Positions 35,494 through 44,097 of a stretch of 64,000 nt of DNA are shown piece after piece (the stretch's first letter is position 1; each line of letters starts with the position of its first letter). The notes below the pieces were generated by a model. The model had not been told where the DNA came from. It searched no databases and saw nothing but the letters and a program-made list of their open reading frames with translations. This DNA is from Candidatus Kuenenia stuttgartensis (GTDB lineage: Bacteria > Planctomycetota > Planctomycetia > Gemmatales > Gemmataceae). Where the stretch lies: NCBI GenBank assembly GCA_945875585.1, contig CAMCLK010000013.1:1-64000 (forward strand), in the 5' to 3' direction. Position numbers and translations under genes: made by a program.

Positions 35494-35943
35494 TTACAAA
35501 AATTTGATGCAGGCCACTCCGGCGATCACCATCAGGGCTCCAAGAATCCGCCCCGGCGTGATCGATCTCGGTTCGAGTCCAAGCAGGGCGAAATGGTCCA
35601 AAAGCACCGATGACAGCAATTGACCGCCTACCACGGCGGCAATGAATGCGGCAGCGCCCAGTCTTGGTGTGAGTGCGGCGCCTGCCAGTACGATCATGGC
35701 GCCCAAAGGCCCACCGATCCAGTTCCACCAAGGCGTGGCGCGGATCACTGCTAGGGGTGGAAAAGTCGGCCTGAACAGCACCATGAGGGCTACCGCGGTC
35801 ACAATTGTCCCGCAGATGCTGAAAAACGCCGCAATGCCCGGGTCGCCAAGGTTCCGTCGGAATGAACCGTTGGCCGAGGCCTGCATGGAAATGCAAACGC
35901 CTGTGAGAGCTGCAAGGCCGAGTAAAAACAACTGATCGAGCAT
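35494..35943 (-). CDS. DMT-family membrane protein (DUF606/YdcZ-like)
   Basis: This 149-residue protein has about five hydrophobic segments and the DUF606 pattern: GVCISMQASANGSFRRNLG near the N-terminus, WNWIGGPLGAMIVLAGAAL in the middle and GRILGALMVIAGV at the end. It is a small member of the drug/metabolite-transporter superfamily; half-size members usually work as dimers. It converges with the NADAR gene, the stops being two bases apart. The substrate is unknown. Confidence 0.87.
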   Translation of the reverse strand: MLDQLFLLGLAALTGVCISMQASANGSFRRNLGDPGIAAFFSICGTIVTAVALMVLFRPTFPPLAVIRATPWWNWIGGPLGAMIVLAGAALTPRLGAAAFIAAVVGGQLLSSVLLDHFALLGLEPRSITPGRILGALMVIAGVACIKFL

Positions 35944-36125
35944 GGTGAGTATCCGCTAGGGTCTTCCAGTGGTTCTATGAGGCCAGAGCCGTTCCGGCTG
36001 AAACTCGTTTGGGTTGCATTTAATTTCAGATTCCAAACCTCGAGCTTGTATCTTTGATCAAATGGTGGCTAAGTGTCTTGGGCCAATTGCGCCTCATCAG
36101 GTCTATTTCTATTTCGTTATTAAAA

Positions 36126-36158
36126 CACCTAGATCATCGCTCTAGGTGCCTGTATAAT
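36126..36158 (+). promoter_or_regulatory. Inverted repeat next to a -10-like TATAAT
   Basis: CACCTAGA (36126-36133) and TCTAGGTG (36141-36148) form a perfect 8-bp inverted repeat, and TATAAT follows at 36153-36158, 55 bases upstream of the HEPN-like ATG. The spacing suits an operator overlapping a promoter for the MNT/HEPN pair. No good -35 element was seen. Confidence 0.35.
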
Positions 36159-36213
36159 CACCCTCATAGGGTTGTTGTGGAGCTGCATACCCGGTTTCTC
36201 GGATCCGGCCAAA

Positions 36214-36450
36214 ATGAATCTGAATACTGACCACCTCAAACGTTGCATCGAAACTTTGTGTTTGTCGCTCATAATGTCAATCGATGCCGTGGAACGCTGG
36301 TTTGCTTACCGTGACAACCGCAACAACACCGCCCACGACTACGGTGAAAACTTCGCCAAGGAAACGCTGTGTTTGATTCCAAGCTTCATTGATGATGTGT
36401 CGCAAGTCGAAGCCATCCTGCGCCAACGCTTCAACGAGGGAAACAACTAA
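36214..36450 (+). CDS. HEPN-like (HI0074-type) partner, apparently internally shortened
   Basis: This 78-residue protein is related to HI0074-family nucleotidyltransferase substrate-binding proteins (HEPN). It begins LNTDHLKRCIETLCLSL, the usual first helix, and jumps directly to AVERWFAYRDNRNNTAHDYGENFA, the usual last helices, with the Rx4-6H-type motif RNNTAH. Typical members are roughly 130-145 residues, so the middle two helices appear to be missing without loss of frame. The stop overlaps the ATG of the nucleotidyltransferase gene by one base. It may be inactive or a minimal variant. The start at 36214 is the only ATG that gives the family N-terminus; the ribosome site is weak. Confidence 0.75.
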   Translation: MNLNTDHLKRCIETLCLSLIMSIDAVERWFAYRDNRNNTAHDYGENFAKETLCLIPSFIDDVSQVEAILRQRFNEGNN

Positions 36451-36788
36451 TGCCCGAACAACCGCTGCAAACGCTGAATTTACGACCTAAGCACTTGCAA
36501 ATGGTGCGTGCACTGCTTCAACAGCACTTGCCCCTTGCCGAAGTCTGGGCCTACGGGAGCCGTGTCAACGGCAACGGCCATGAAGCCAGTGATCTTGATC
36601 TGGTGGTTCGTCAGCCTACCGGCTTGAATATGGCCGAAATCCGCGAAGCATGTGTGGAAAGCAATCTGCCCATACGGGTGGAAATCGTGGACTGGGCATG
36701 TGTTCCAGCCAACTTTCATAACGAAATCGAACGATCATATGTGGTGGTGCAAAAAGCGCAAATCCATGGCGCGCACCTTGAACCATGA
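36450..36788 (+). CDS. MNT-type minimal nucleotidyltransferase
   Basis: This 112-residue protein is a minimal nucleotidyltransferase of the MNT family. The catalytic loop is GSRVNGNGHEASDLDLV (GSx10DxD) and the third acid is likely in VEIVDW. In MNT/HEPN toxin-antitoxin modules this enzyme adds AMP groups to the HEPN partner and blocks it. It looks intact, while its partner upstream, overlapping by one base, is shortened. Homologues are common in aquatic and soil bacteria and often transferred. No other defence gene is adjacent. Confidence 0.87.
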   Translation: MPEQPLQTLNLRPKHLQMVRALLQQHLPLAEVWAYGSRVNGNGHEASDLDLVVRQPTGLNMAEIREACVESNLPIRVEIVDWACVPANFHNEIERSYVVVQKAQIHGAHLEP

Positions 36789-36989
36789 TTGCCAACTCCC
36801 CAACAGGGCGTCATGTGAAAGTTCAGGGCACTGCACCTATATGGCAGGCGCGGTGCTGTTTGCAGACGTCATCTGGCGTTGGACAAGCAAACAGGTGAGA
36901 ATAAAAGCCACAACGGCAAAGTATTGGTCTGGGATGCAATCGCCCTTGCGGTTTGTGGCAGCACCCGGATTGGCAGGGGAACACCCATC

Positions 36990-39900
36990 ATGCTCGGAAT
37001 CGTGCTTCTTGCGTGCGGTGCGCCCCAGGCAACCGTGGATTTTAACCGCGATGTGCGTCCTATTTTGACTGAACATTGCATAGCCTGCCACGGTCCCGAT
37101 GAAAAGGCGCGCAAGGCCGATCTTCGGCTCGATGGTATCGATCTGGCCAAGGTTGTTACTTCTTCCGGGCGTTTGGTGGCACCCGGGCAAACAGATACCT
37201 CGGACCTGCTTGTGCGTGTGCGGGAAACCCGCCGCGACAAGGTTATGCCCCCTCCGCGGCATGGTAAGCCGCTTTCAACCGCTCAAGTGGCCATACTCGA
37301 CGCCTGGGTGAAAGAAGGAGCCAAGGGTGCGGCCCACTGGGCCTTTATCCCCCCACAGAGGCCCGTGGAACCCAAAGTGCGTGATGTGGGTGGGCGTCGC
37401 CGCAACCCTGTTGATGCGTTCATTCTTGCGCGCCTTGAACGGGAAGGTCTGGCATTTTCACCGGAAGCGGGGAAGCCAACGTTGTTGCGGCGCGTCAGTC
37501 TCGACCTGACCGGGTTGCCGCCAACTCCCGAAGAGATGGCAGCGTTTCTGGCCGACACGCGCCCGGACGCTTACGAACGTCAGGTGGATCGTCTTCTTGC
37601 ATCGCCTCGTTACGGGGAACGGATGGCGCTAGAGTGGCTCGATCTAGGACGTTTTGCCGACAGCAATGGATTTCAGACGGATACCGGCCGGCAGATGTGG
37701 CCATGGCGCGACTGGGTGATTCGTGCTTTCACGAACAATATGCCTTTCGATCGTTTTACCATTGAACAAATTGCCGGTGACATGCTTCCCGGGGCAACCC
37801 GTGACCAGATCGTGGCAACCGGATTCCAGCGCAACCACCGGCTCAATGGAGAAGGTGGGCTCATTGCTGAAGAGTGGCGTATTGAAACGGTCATCGATCG
37901 GGTGGAAACCACGTCGCTGACATGGATGGGCCTGACGGCTGGTTGTGCTCGGTGCCACGATCACAAATATGATCCATTCACGCAGAAAGAGTTTTACGGG
38001 CTTTTTGCCATATTCAACAACGTTCCTGAATCGGGCACGCTGACATCCAATCGCACAGGAGGCAACAGCGACCCGGTGATTGAAGTTCCCGGGCCTGAGC
38101 ACGATGCCGAACTCGCCCGACTGAACGGTGTTCTTGCCAAGGCCACAGCGGATGCCGCTTTACAGTCGAAGCGGTTGCCCGAACTGATGGCCGCATGGGA
38201 AGCGGGAGAAAAGGTGCGGTTGGGAGAGGTGCTGTGGGCGCACTTGGAACCCACGCGGGTGAAGGGAGTATCAGGATCTCACTATACCAGACAGGCCGAT
38301 GGCACATGGTTGGCCTCTGGCAATAACCCGGTGCATGAAACCACGGAGATCGTGGCGCCGCTGGTTGCCGGGCCTTTGGGTGGTATTCAGTTGGAATGCC
38401 TGCCTGATCCATCGCTTCCTGTTGGCAGCCTTGGCCGGTTTTCCAATGGCAATTTTGTACTCTCACGAGTGGAGGCCGATATTGTTGGTGCCGATGGCAA
38501 ACGGACGCCCGTGAAATTCGTGCGGGCAGAAGCTGATTATTCGCAAAATGGCTGGCCGATTACCGCCACGGTTGCCGGGAACCCTGCCCAAGGCTGGGCG
38601 GTGGATGGCCCCACGCGCAAACTGCCTGTCAAGGCGATATTTTTGCCTGAAAAGGCGGTCGCTGTTCCGCAAGGTAGCACGGTCGCGGTTCGCTTGGTGC
38701 AGGCCACGCTTGGCAATCACAATATTGGCCGGTTCCGATTGTCCCTTTGCCGGTTTGAACCAGGGCGCGCATCGCTCAAGGGCGAAGTCATCAGTGCCCA
38801 AGTTCGGGAAGCTCTGCTGGCCGAGCCTGCGAAGAGGTCGCCTGCACAGAAGTCAGCTCTTGAAACACATTTCCGTGCTACCGCCGATAGTCCGTTGCGA
38901 CAAGCGGATATGGCAGTTGTCAATGCGCGCAAAGCGGTAGATTCATTTCAGGCCAATTTGCCCACGGTGATGGTGATGAAGGAAGGCCCGGTGCGCCCGG
39001 CGAATGTGCTGATTCGAGGTCAATATGATCGCAAGGGCGAAGTGGTAACAGCAACGTACCCCTCAATGTTGCCCAACCCCGGCCTTGCGGCCAAACCCGA
39101 TCGTTTGGCTTTTGCCCGGTGGATGGTCAGTCCGGAAAATCCACTCACTGCCCGGGTATGGGTGAACCGCGCATGGGAGCGGTTCTTTGGCGTTGGCTTG
39201 TCACGCGACTCGGGCAACCTTGGAACCCAAGCCGAGTATCCTGTGCATCCTCAACTGTTCGATTGGCTGGCTGTGGAGTTTCGCGAGTCTGGCTGGGACA
39301 TGAAACGGTTGCAGCGCTTGCTGGTGACAAGTACGGCATATCGCCAACAGGCAAAGGTAACGTCTGATTTGCTGTCGAAAGATCCGGAAAATCGTCTGTT
39401 GGCGCGTGGACCACGGTTCCGCCTGACAGGGGAGGTGTTGCGCGATCAGGCGCTTTATGTGGGTGGGCTGCTGGTGGAAAAGGTAGGTGGTCCTTCCACA
39501 CGTCCTTACATGCCTGATGGTGTGTGGGACGAGACGTCTGTCTACGGTGACCTGCGAGGTTACAAGCACGACAAAGGCGATGGATTGTATCGACGGTCTC
39601 TGTATACAGTTTGGAAGCGAACCGCGGCGCCACCCACCATGCTGCTGTTCGATGCCCCGTCGCGGGAAACGTGCGCTGTGCGCCGTAGCCGCACCAATAC
39701 CCCGCTTCAGGCTCTGGCGCTTCTGAATGAAATCACCTTTGTTGAGGCTGCGCGCGGTCTTGCCGAACGGATGATGGTCGAGGGTGGTGATCAGATCCGT
39801 TCACGTTTAGACAGGGGTGTGCGCCTAGCCTTGGGTCGTCCAGCCACGGATCGGGAACTCGATATTCTTGAAAGTGGCTTAAAAGCTGATCTTCAAAGGT

Positions 39901-40046
39901 CTCGTGCTGATGTGGCATCGGCCACCCGGTTGGCATCGGTAGGTGAAAAAGCTCGGCGAGCAGGCCTCGATCCTGCTGAAGTGGCTGCCTACACCCTTGC
40001 AGCCAATGTGGTTTTAAACCTCGATGAATTCGTAACACGTGAGTGA
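36990..40046 (+). CDS. DUF1549/DUF1553 cytochrome protein, large form
   Basis: This 1018-residue exported protein has a short signal peptide (LGIVLLACGAPQA), a planctomycete cytochrome domain (DVRPILTEHCIACHGPDEKA, heme site CIACH), DUF1549 (RRNPVDAFILARLEREGLAFSPEA ... GERMALEWLDLGRFADSNGF), a second CARCHDHKYDPF site, a middle insertion of about 300 residues that looks like a carbohydrate-binding beta-sandwich plus a helical linker, and DUF1553 (FFGVGLSRDSGNLGTQAEYPVHPQLFDWLA). The ATG at 36990 has AGGGGA about ten bases upstream. It is the first of three co-directional genes with a DUF1501 and an unknown Tat protein. Substrate is unknown. Confidence 0.9.
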   Translation: MLGIVLLACGAPQATVDFNRDVRPILTEHCIACHGPDEKARKADLRLDGIDLAKVVTSSGRLVAPGQTDTSDLLVRVRETRRDKVMPPPRHGKPLSTAQVAILDAWVKEGAKGAAHWAFIPPQRPVEPKVRDVGGRRRNPVDAFILARLEREGLAFSPEAGKPTLLRRVSLDLTGLPPTPEEMAAFLADTRPDAYERQVDRLLASPRYGERMALEWLDLGRFADSNGFQTDTGRQMWPWRDWVIRAFTNNMPFDRFTIEQIAGDMLPGATRDQIVATGFQRNHRLNGEGGLIAEEWRIETVIDRVETTSLTWMGLTAGCARCHDHKYDPFTQKEFYGLFAIFNNVPESGTLTSNRTGGNSDPVIEVPGPEHDAELARLNGVLAKATADAALQSKRLPELMAAWEAGEKVRLGEVLWAHLEPTRVKGVSGSHYTRQADGTWLASGNNPVHETTEIVAPLVAGPLGGIQLECLPDPSLPVGSLGRFSNGNFVLSRVEADIVGADGKRTPVKFVRAEADYSQNGWPITATVAGNPAQGWAVDGPTRKLPVKAIFLPEKAVAVPQGSTVAVRLVQATLGNHNIGRFRLSLCRFEPGRASLKGEVISAQVREALLAEPAKRSPAQKSALETHFRATADSPLRQADMAVVNARKAVDSFQANLPTVMVMKEGPVRPANVLIRGQYDRKGEVVTATYPSMLPNPGLAAKPDRLAFARWMVSPENPLTARVWVNRAWERFFGVGLSRDSGNLGTQAEYPVHPQLFDWLAVEFRESGWDMKRLQRLLVTSTAYRQQAKVTSDLLSKDPENRLLARGPRFRLTGEVLRDQALYVGGLLVEKVGGPSTRPYMPDGVWDETSVYGDLRGYKHDKGDGLYRRSLYTVWKRTAAPPTMLLFDAPSRETCAVRRSRTNTPLQALALLNEITFVEAARGLAERMMVEGGDQIRSRLDRGVRLALGRPATDRELDILESGLKADLQRSRADVASATRLASVGEKARRAGLDPAEVAAYTLAANVVLNLDEFVTRE

Positions 40047-40062
40047 TGACGGGAGACGATAG

Positions 40063-41502
40063 ATGAACAATTCATCTTTGCTGGCGATGGGCGACCGTCT
40101 GAACAGGCGGCTGTTTTTGGGCTCTTCTGCCGCAGGCTTGGCAGGTTCAGCAGCCTTGGCTGACATGGTGGCTACGGACCGTGCAGATCGGCCATGGCTG
40201 GCGGGGACGCCCAAAGCCAAGCGGGTGATTTACCTGTTTCAGTCTGGTGCTCCCTCGCAAATGGATCTGTTTGATCCAAAGCCAGGTATGGTGAAGCATC
40301 TGGGCGAAGACCTTCCCGATTCCATACGCAAGGGCCAGCGCCTGACCACCATGACTTCAGGCCAGTCGAAGTTTCCCATCGCACCCTCGATGTTCAAGTT
40401 TGCGCGCCATGGAAACTCTGGAACATGGTTGAGCGAACTCTGGAAATACCTGCCACGTGTAGCCGACGAACTGTGCATGGTGCGTACCATGCACACCGAA
40501 GCAATCAACCACGATCCCGCCATCACATTTGTGCAGACGGGTAACCAGCTTCCGGGCAGACCGAGCATTGGGTCGTGGGTGAGTTACGGTCTGGGAAGTC
40601 CCAATCGCGACCTGCCTGCTTACGTTGTGCTCACTTCCTTTGGTAGTGGCCGACCTGATGATCAGCCGTTGTACGATCGCCTATGGGGATCGGGTTTTCT
40701 GCCATCGGTGCATCAGGGAGTGAAGTTCCGGAACAAGGGTGATGCGGTCTTATATCTCTCCAATCCTCCCGGGGTTGATGCGATGGCGCGTCGTGCCACG
40801 CTCGATAGGCTTTCGGTGCTGAACCGCGAACATTTTGGTGCCGTGGGCGATCCGGAAATTGAAACCCGGGTAAGCCAATACGAAATGGCGTTCCGCATGC
40901 AGTCGAGTGTGCCTGATCTTCTGGATACCAGCAAGGAATCGAAATCGACCCTCGACATGTACGGAGCGGATGTGAAGCGCCCGGGAAGCTATGCGGCCAA
41001 CTGCCTGCTGGCCCGTCGCCTAGCTGAACGAGATGTGCGCTTTATTCAGTTATTTCACATGGGCTGGGACCACCATGGTGGCCTTCCCAACGCAATCCGT
41101 GGCCAGTGCCGCGATACCGACCAGGCTACCGCGGCACTTCTAACAGATTTAAGGCAACGCGGGTTGCTGGAAGACACGCTTGTGGTATGGGGCGGTGAAT
41201 TCGGCCGGACCATCTATTCGCAGGGAGGCGTATCGGCAGACAATTACGGCCGCGACCACCACCCGCGCTGCTATTCGATTTTCATGGCTGGCGCCGGGGT
41301 GCGGCGCGGTTACACCCATGGTGTGACTGATGACTATTGCTACAACATCCTCGAGGGTGCTGTGCATGTGAACGAGCTGAATGCCACCATTTTGCACCTG
41401 ATGGGCATCGACCACGAACGCCTGACCTACCCCTATTTAGGTCTTCAGGCTCGCCTGACGGGTGTCGAGTCTGTCAAGCCGGTCAAGGCCTTGCTGGCCT
41501 GA
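40063..41502 (+). CDS. DUF1501 protein, Tat-exported
   Basis: This 479-residue DUF1501 protein has a twin-arginine leader (LNRRLFLGSSAAGLAGSAAL), then VIYLFQSGAPSQMDLFDPKP, MVRTMHTEAINHDPAI, a metal-site region MGWDHHGGLPN and WGGEFGRTIYSQGG...NYGRDHHPRCYS. It follows the DUF1549/1553 gene by 16 bases with GGGAG before the ATG, so the pair is one transcription unit. It is more divergent from the 26340 copy than the pair layout would suggest. Function unknown for the family. Confidence 0.9.
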   Translation: MNNSSLLAMGDRLNRRLFLGSSAAGLAGSAALADMVATDRADRPWLAGTPKAKRVIYLFQSGAPSQMDLFDPKPGMVKHLGEDLPDSIRKGQRLTTMTSGQSKFPIAPSMFKFARHGNSGTWLSELWKYLPRVADELCMVRTMHTEAINHDPAITFVQTGNQLPGRPSIGSWVSYGLGSPNRDLPAYVVLTSFGSGRPDDQPLYDRLWGSGFLPSVHQGVKFRNKGDAVLYLSNPPGVDAMARRATLDRLSVLNREHFGAVGDPEIETRVSQYEMAFRMQSSVPDLLDTSKESKSTLDMYGADVKRPGSYAANCLLARRLAERDVRFIQLFHMGWDHHGGLPNAIRGQCRDTDQATAALLTDLRQRGLLEDTLVVWGGEFGRTIYSQGGVSADNYGRDHHPRCYSIFMAGAGVRRGYTHGVTDDYCYNILEGAVHVNELNATILHLMGIDHERLTYPYLGLQARLTGVESVKPVKALLA

Positions 41503-41525
41503 CCAGTCGCCACGGGGATTCTGTT

Positions 41526-42782
41526 ATGCTATCACGCCGGGAATGCCTTGTTTCGTCAATGGCCGCAACGATGGCTGGTGCGGCCCGATCTGGCCAACAG
41601 GGGCGCCCCAAGATTGCTTTTTTGGGCACCGTGGTTCGAAACCTTTCGCATTCCCAGCATTTTCTCGACAGGTTTGCCATGGGTTATGCCTGGGCTGGCC
41701 AGTGGCAAAAGCCACGGGTTGAATTAGCTGGTGTTTACATCGATCAGTTTCCGGAATCGGATATAGCCCGTCAGCGCGCTGGCAAGTACGGAATCAAGCT
41801 GGAGCGTTCGGTGGAAGACGCCCTAACTCTGGGTACAGGCACGTTGGCTGTCGATGGCGTGGTCATTATTGGTGAGCATGGAAACTATCCGGTCAACGAA
41901 AAAGGCCAAACGCTTTATCCCCGTCATGCTTGGTTCAAGCGGATTGTGAAAGTCTTCGAGCAATCGGGCCGGTCGGTTCCTGTTTTCAACGACAAGCACC
42001 TGTCCACCACATGGAATGAATGCGCGGAAATGGTGGCGGACAGTAAGCGTCTCAAATTTCCATTTCTGGCCGGATCGTCATTGCCTGTGACATGGCGAAT
42101 GCCGCAGGCAGATTTGCCTCTGGATGCCCCTATTCGCGAAAGTGTCTGCGTGGCTTACGGATTTGTCGACAGTTACGATTTCCATGCCTTTGAGTCGGCT
42201 CAATGTTTTGCTGAACGCCGCAAAGGCGGCGAAGTGGGTATCAAGTCGGTGCATGCCTTGCGGGGTGCCAACCTCTGGAAAGTTCTCGATCGACCTGACC
42301 GTGCCCGAACCCGTGAACTCTTCCTGGCCGCACTCTGCACCAGCCATACTCTTCCTGTGGAATCGGGATATCCAACGGCACCTGTCACTTGGGAATGGCT
42401 GAAGAAAACCATGCCTGATACAACGGGTTTCCTTGTGGAACATCGCGATGGTTTCCGCTCGGCATCGTTCCTGACTGGCATACGTGATTTCACATGTGCG
42501 GTAGATGTTGAAGGGCGCGACACGCCATTCACCTGCCTGCTGCACCTGCCCATGCCCAACAGAGGATCCACCACGGCAGACTTCTTTAATCCATTGGTAC
42601 GTCATATCGAAGAAATGGTGCTGACAGGCAAAGCGCCTTACCCCGTCGAACGCACGCTTCTAACCTCTGGCATGGTGATTGCGGGTGTCGATTCGCTTCA
42701 TGCCGGGCAAGTGCCTGTGGCCACACCGGAAATGGCAGTGCGTTACCGGTCGGTTGAAGACGCCGGATATGCGCGGAACTGA
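41526..42782 (+). CDS. Tat-exported protein of unknown function
   Basis: This 418-residue protein opens with a twin-arginine leader (LSRRECLVSSMAATMAGAA), so it is probably exported folded. A Rossmann-like first part (KIAFLGTVVRNLSHSQHFLDRF ... DGVVIIGEHGNYPVNE) resembles Gfo/Idh-type folds, but no nucleotide-binding GxGxxG or EKP motif was found. A second part has CTSHTLPVESGYPTAPVTWEWLKKTM. The ATG at 41526 has GGGGA upstream. It starts 23 bases after the DUF1501 stop and is the third gene of that operon, suggesting work with the cytochrome and DUF1501 proteins. The family is not recognised and no catalytic residue can be assigned. Confidence 0.75.
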   Translation: MLSRRECLVSSMAATMAGAARSGQQGRPKIAFLGTVVRNLSHSQHFLDRFAMGYAWAGQWQKPRVELAGVYIDQFPESDIARQRAGKYGIKLERSVEDALTLGTGTLAVDGVVIIGEHGNYPVNEKGQTLYPRHAWFKRIVKVFEQSGRSVPVFNDKHLSTTWNECAEMVADSKRLKFPFLAGSSLPVTWRMPQADLPLDAPIRESVCVAYGFVDSYDFHAFESAQCFAERRKGGEVGIKSVHALRGANLWKVLDRPDRARTRELFLAALCTSHTLPVESGYPTAPVTWEWLKKTMPDTTGFLVEHRDGFRSASFLTGIRDFTCAVDVEGRDTPFTCLLHLPMPNRGSTTADFFNPLVRHIEEMVLTGKAPYPVERTLLTSGMVIAGVDSLHAGQVPVATPEMAVRYRSVEDAGYARN

Positions 42783-44075
42783 TCAGTCGGCCAAATTCAC
42801 TTTGACGGCTGCCCGTTCGATTCCGTCGGTAACCAATAACGATTTCTGTTTCAAGCCCGCAAGCCAGGCTATGAGTCCTTCGGGAAACCGCTCGGTGCGG
42901 GTATTGGCATAGGTGACGGTATCGTTGCGGTAGTCGCGTGCCATGGCAATGCGTTGTTCCGTGTCGGCCAGTTCCTGTTGAAGTTTCAAAAATATCTCAT
43001 TGGCCTTGAGATTGGGATAGGCCTCGGCAATTGCCCGGACATCACCAGTGATACCTGAAAGTTGCTCCGCAGAGGCTTCTGCCCGCAGGTGCGCCAGTTC
43101 CAGGTTCACATCAGCCTCGTGCGCCCTTGCTGCTTCGACCACGCGTACCAGTTCCGGGATCAGGTCGTTGCGTCGCTTCAGTTCGATGTCCACCAACGAT
43201 TCCGCTTGCCTGACCCGGTTTCTTAATTCTGTCATGCTGTTAAAGACTTGGTACAACCACGCCAACAAAATCATGTCGAGCGAGCCGAGCATGAACCAAC
43301 CGGCGGGAAGATAGTCCGCAGGCAGCATGGTTCCCTGCTGGTTGCGGTCGATAGCCCAGCCTCCGCCGGGCAGAGACAGTATCAGGAAACCCGTCAGCCA
43401 GATGATCCACCCATGTCCATTGGCCACCTGTTCTTCGGTGCGCGTGCTGATGAGGTAGAGGGGCGCATCGGGGCTGGCGGCTATCTCGGGCGCGACAATG
43501 TCTTCGCGTTGACGCGCCCTGCCGATGATGAAGATCGGTGCGTGCAACGGAATGGCGGTTTCGGTAAACATCCGCTGGCCTGTGGAATCCGGAATGGATC
43601 CGCCCGGCCCTTTGCCGTAATAAAGTGGACTCAGCATAGTGACATTTTGGCTGAAGACGCTGGCGCCCTCGATATTGGCGCCATTGGGACGAATCAGGAT
43701 CGTGCCAGTGTCATCCTGCAGGTAAAACAGTGAGGCGTCGCCACCGGACGCTACCGATATCCAACCACTTTCTATCCGTGTTTTGGTAGTAGTGTTGCCA
43801 TCTTTGTCTGTTTCGGTGTAGGTGACAATTCTTTGCCAATGTTCGGAAACATTCCAAGAGTATTGAACGCAAACGGTTTCCGCCAGATAACTGGTGAGCG
43901 GGGCTTCTATTTCTGCGGTTCCTTTCAGTTCCACCAGCCCAATAAAGACGCCCCGGGTTTTAGAAGTGGGCAGGTCTTGCAGCAAACGACGCAACCGCAA
44001 GGCCCTTACCCAGAAGTAAAGGGCCACAAGCGCGAATGCGGTTCCCAGGCCGGAGTACAGCCACGTGATGGCCAT
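42783..44075 (-). CDS. GIDE-LemA fusion membrane protein
   Basis: This 430-residue membrane protein joins two domains. The N-terminal segment (helix LGTAFALVALYFWV) and residues 40-190 resemble the GIDE domain of MUL1/MAPL-type mitochondrial E3 ligases (TRGVFIGLVELKGTAE ... AETVCVQYSW ... DDTGTILIRPNG), which in bacteria is not a ligase. Two membrane segments follow (about 220-275), and the C-terminal 150 residues are a LemA domain (VDIELKRRNDLIPELVRVVE ... IAEAYPNLKANEIFLKLQQEL). ATG 44075 is used because GGAG lies 8 bases before it; the GTG nine bases upstream overlaps that site. A separate LemA gene lies 22 bases upstream on the same strand. Function is unknown. Confidence 0.83.
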   Translation of the reverse strand: MAITWLYSGLGTAFALVALYFWVRALRLRRLLQDLPTSKTRGVFIGLVELKGTAEIEAPLTSYLAETVCVQYSWNVSEHWQRIVTYTETDKDGNTTTKTRIESGWISVASGGDASLFYLQDDTGTILIRPNGANIEGASVFSQNVTMLSPLYYGKGPGGSIPDSTGQRMFTETAIPLHAPIFIIGRARQREDIVAPEIAASPDAPLYLISTRTEEQVANGHGWIIWLTGFLILSLPGGGWAIDRNQQGTMLPADYLPAGWFMLGSLDMILLAWLYQVFNSMTELRNRVRQAESLVDIELKRRNDLIPELVRVVEAARAHEADVNLELAHLRAEASAEQLSGITGDVRAIAEAYPNLKANEIFLKLQQELADTEQRIAMARDYRNDTVTYANTRTERFPEGLIAWLAGLKQKSLLVTDGIERAAVKVNLAD

Positions 44076-44097
44076 GGTGCCCACTCCAACGTGTCTG

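Noticed and set aside
31403-36788. A complete BREX system
   Set aside because: No PglX, PglZ, BrxC, BrxA or BrxB gene was found; only a BrxL-like protein is present.
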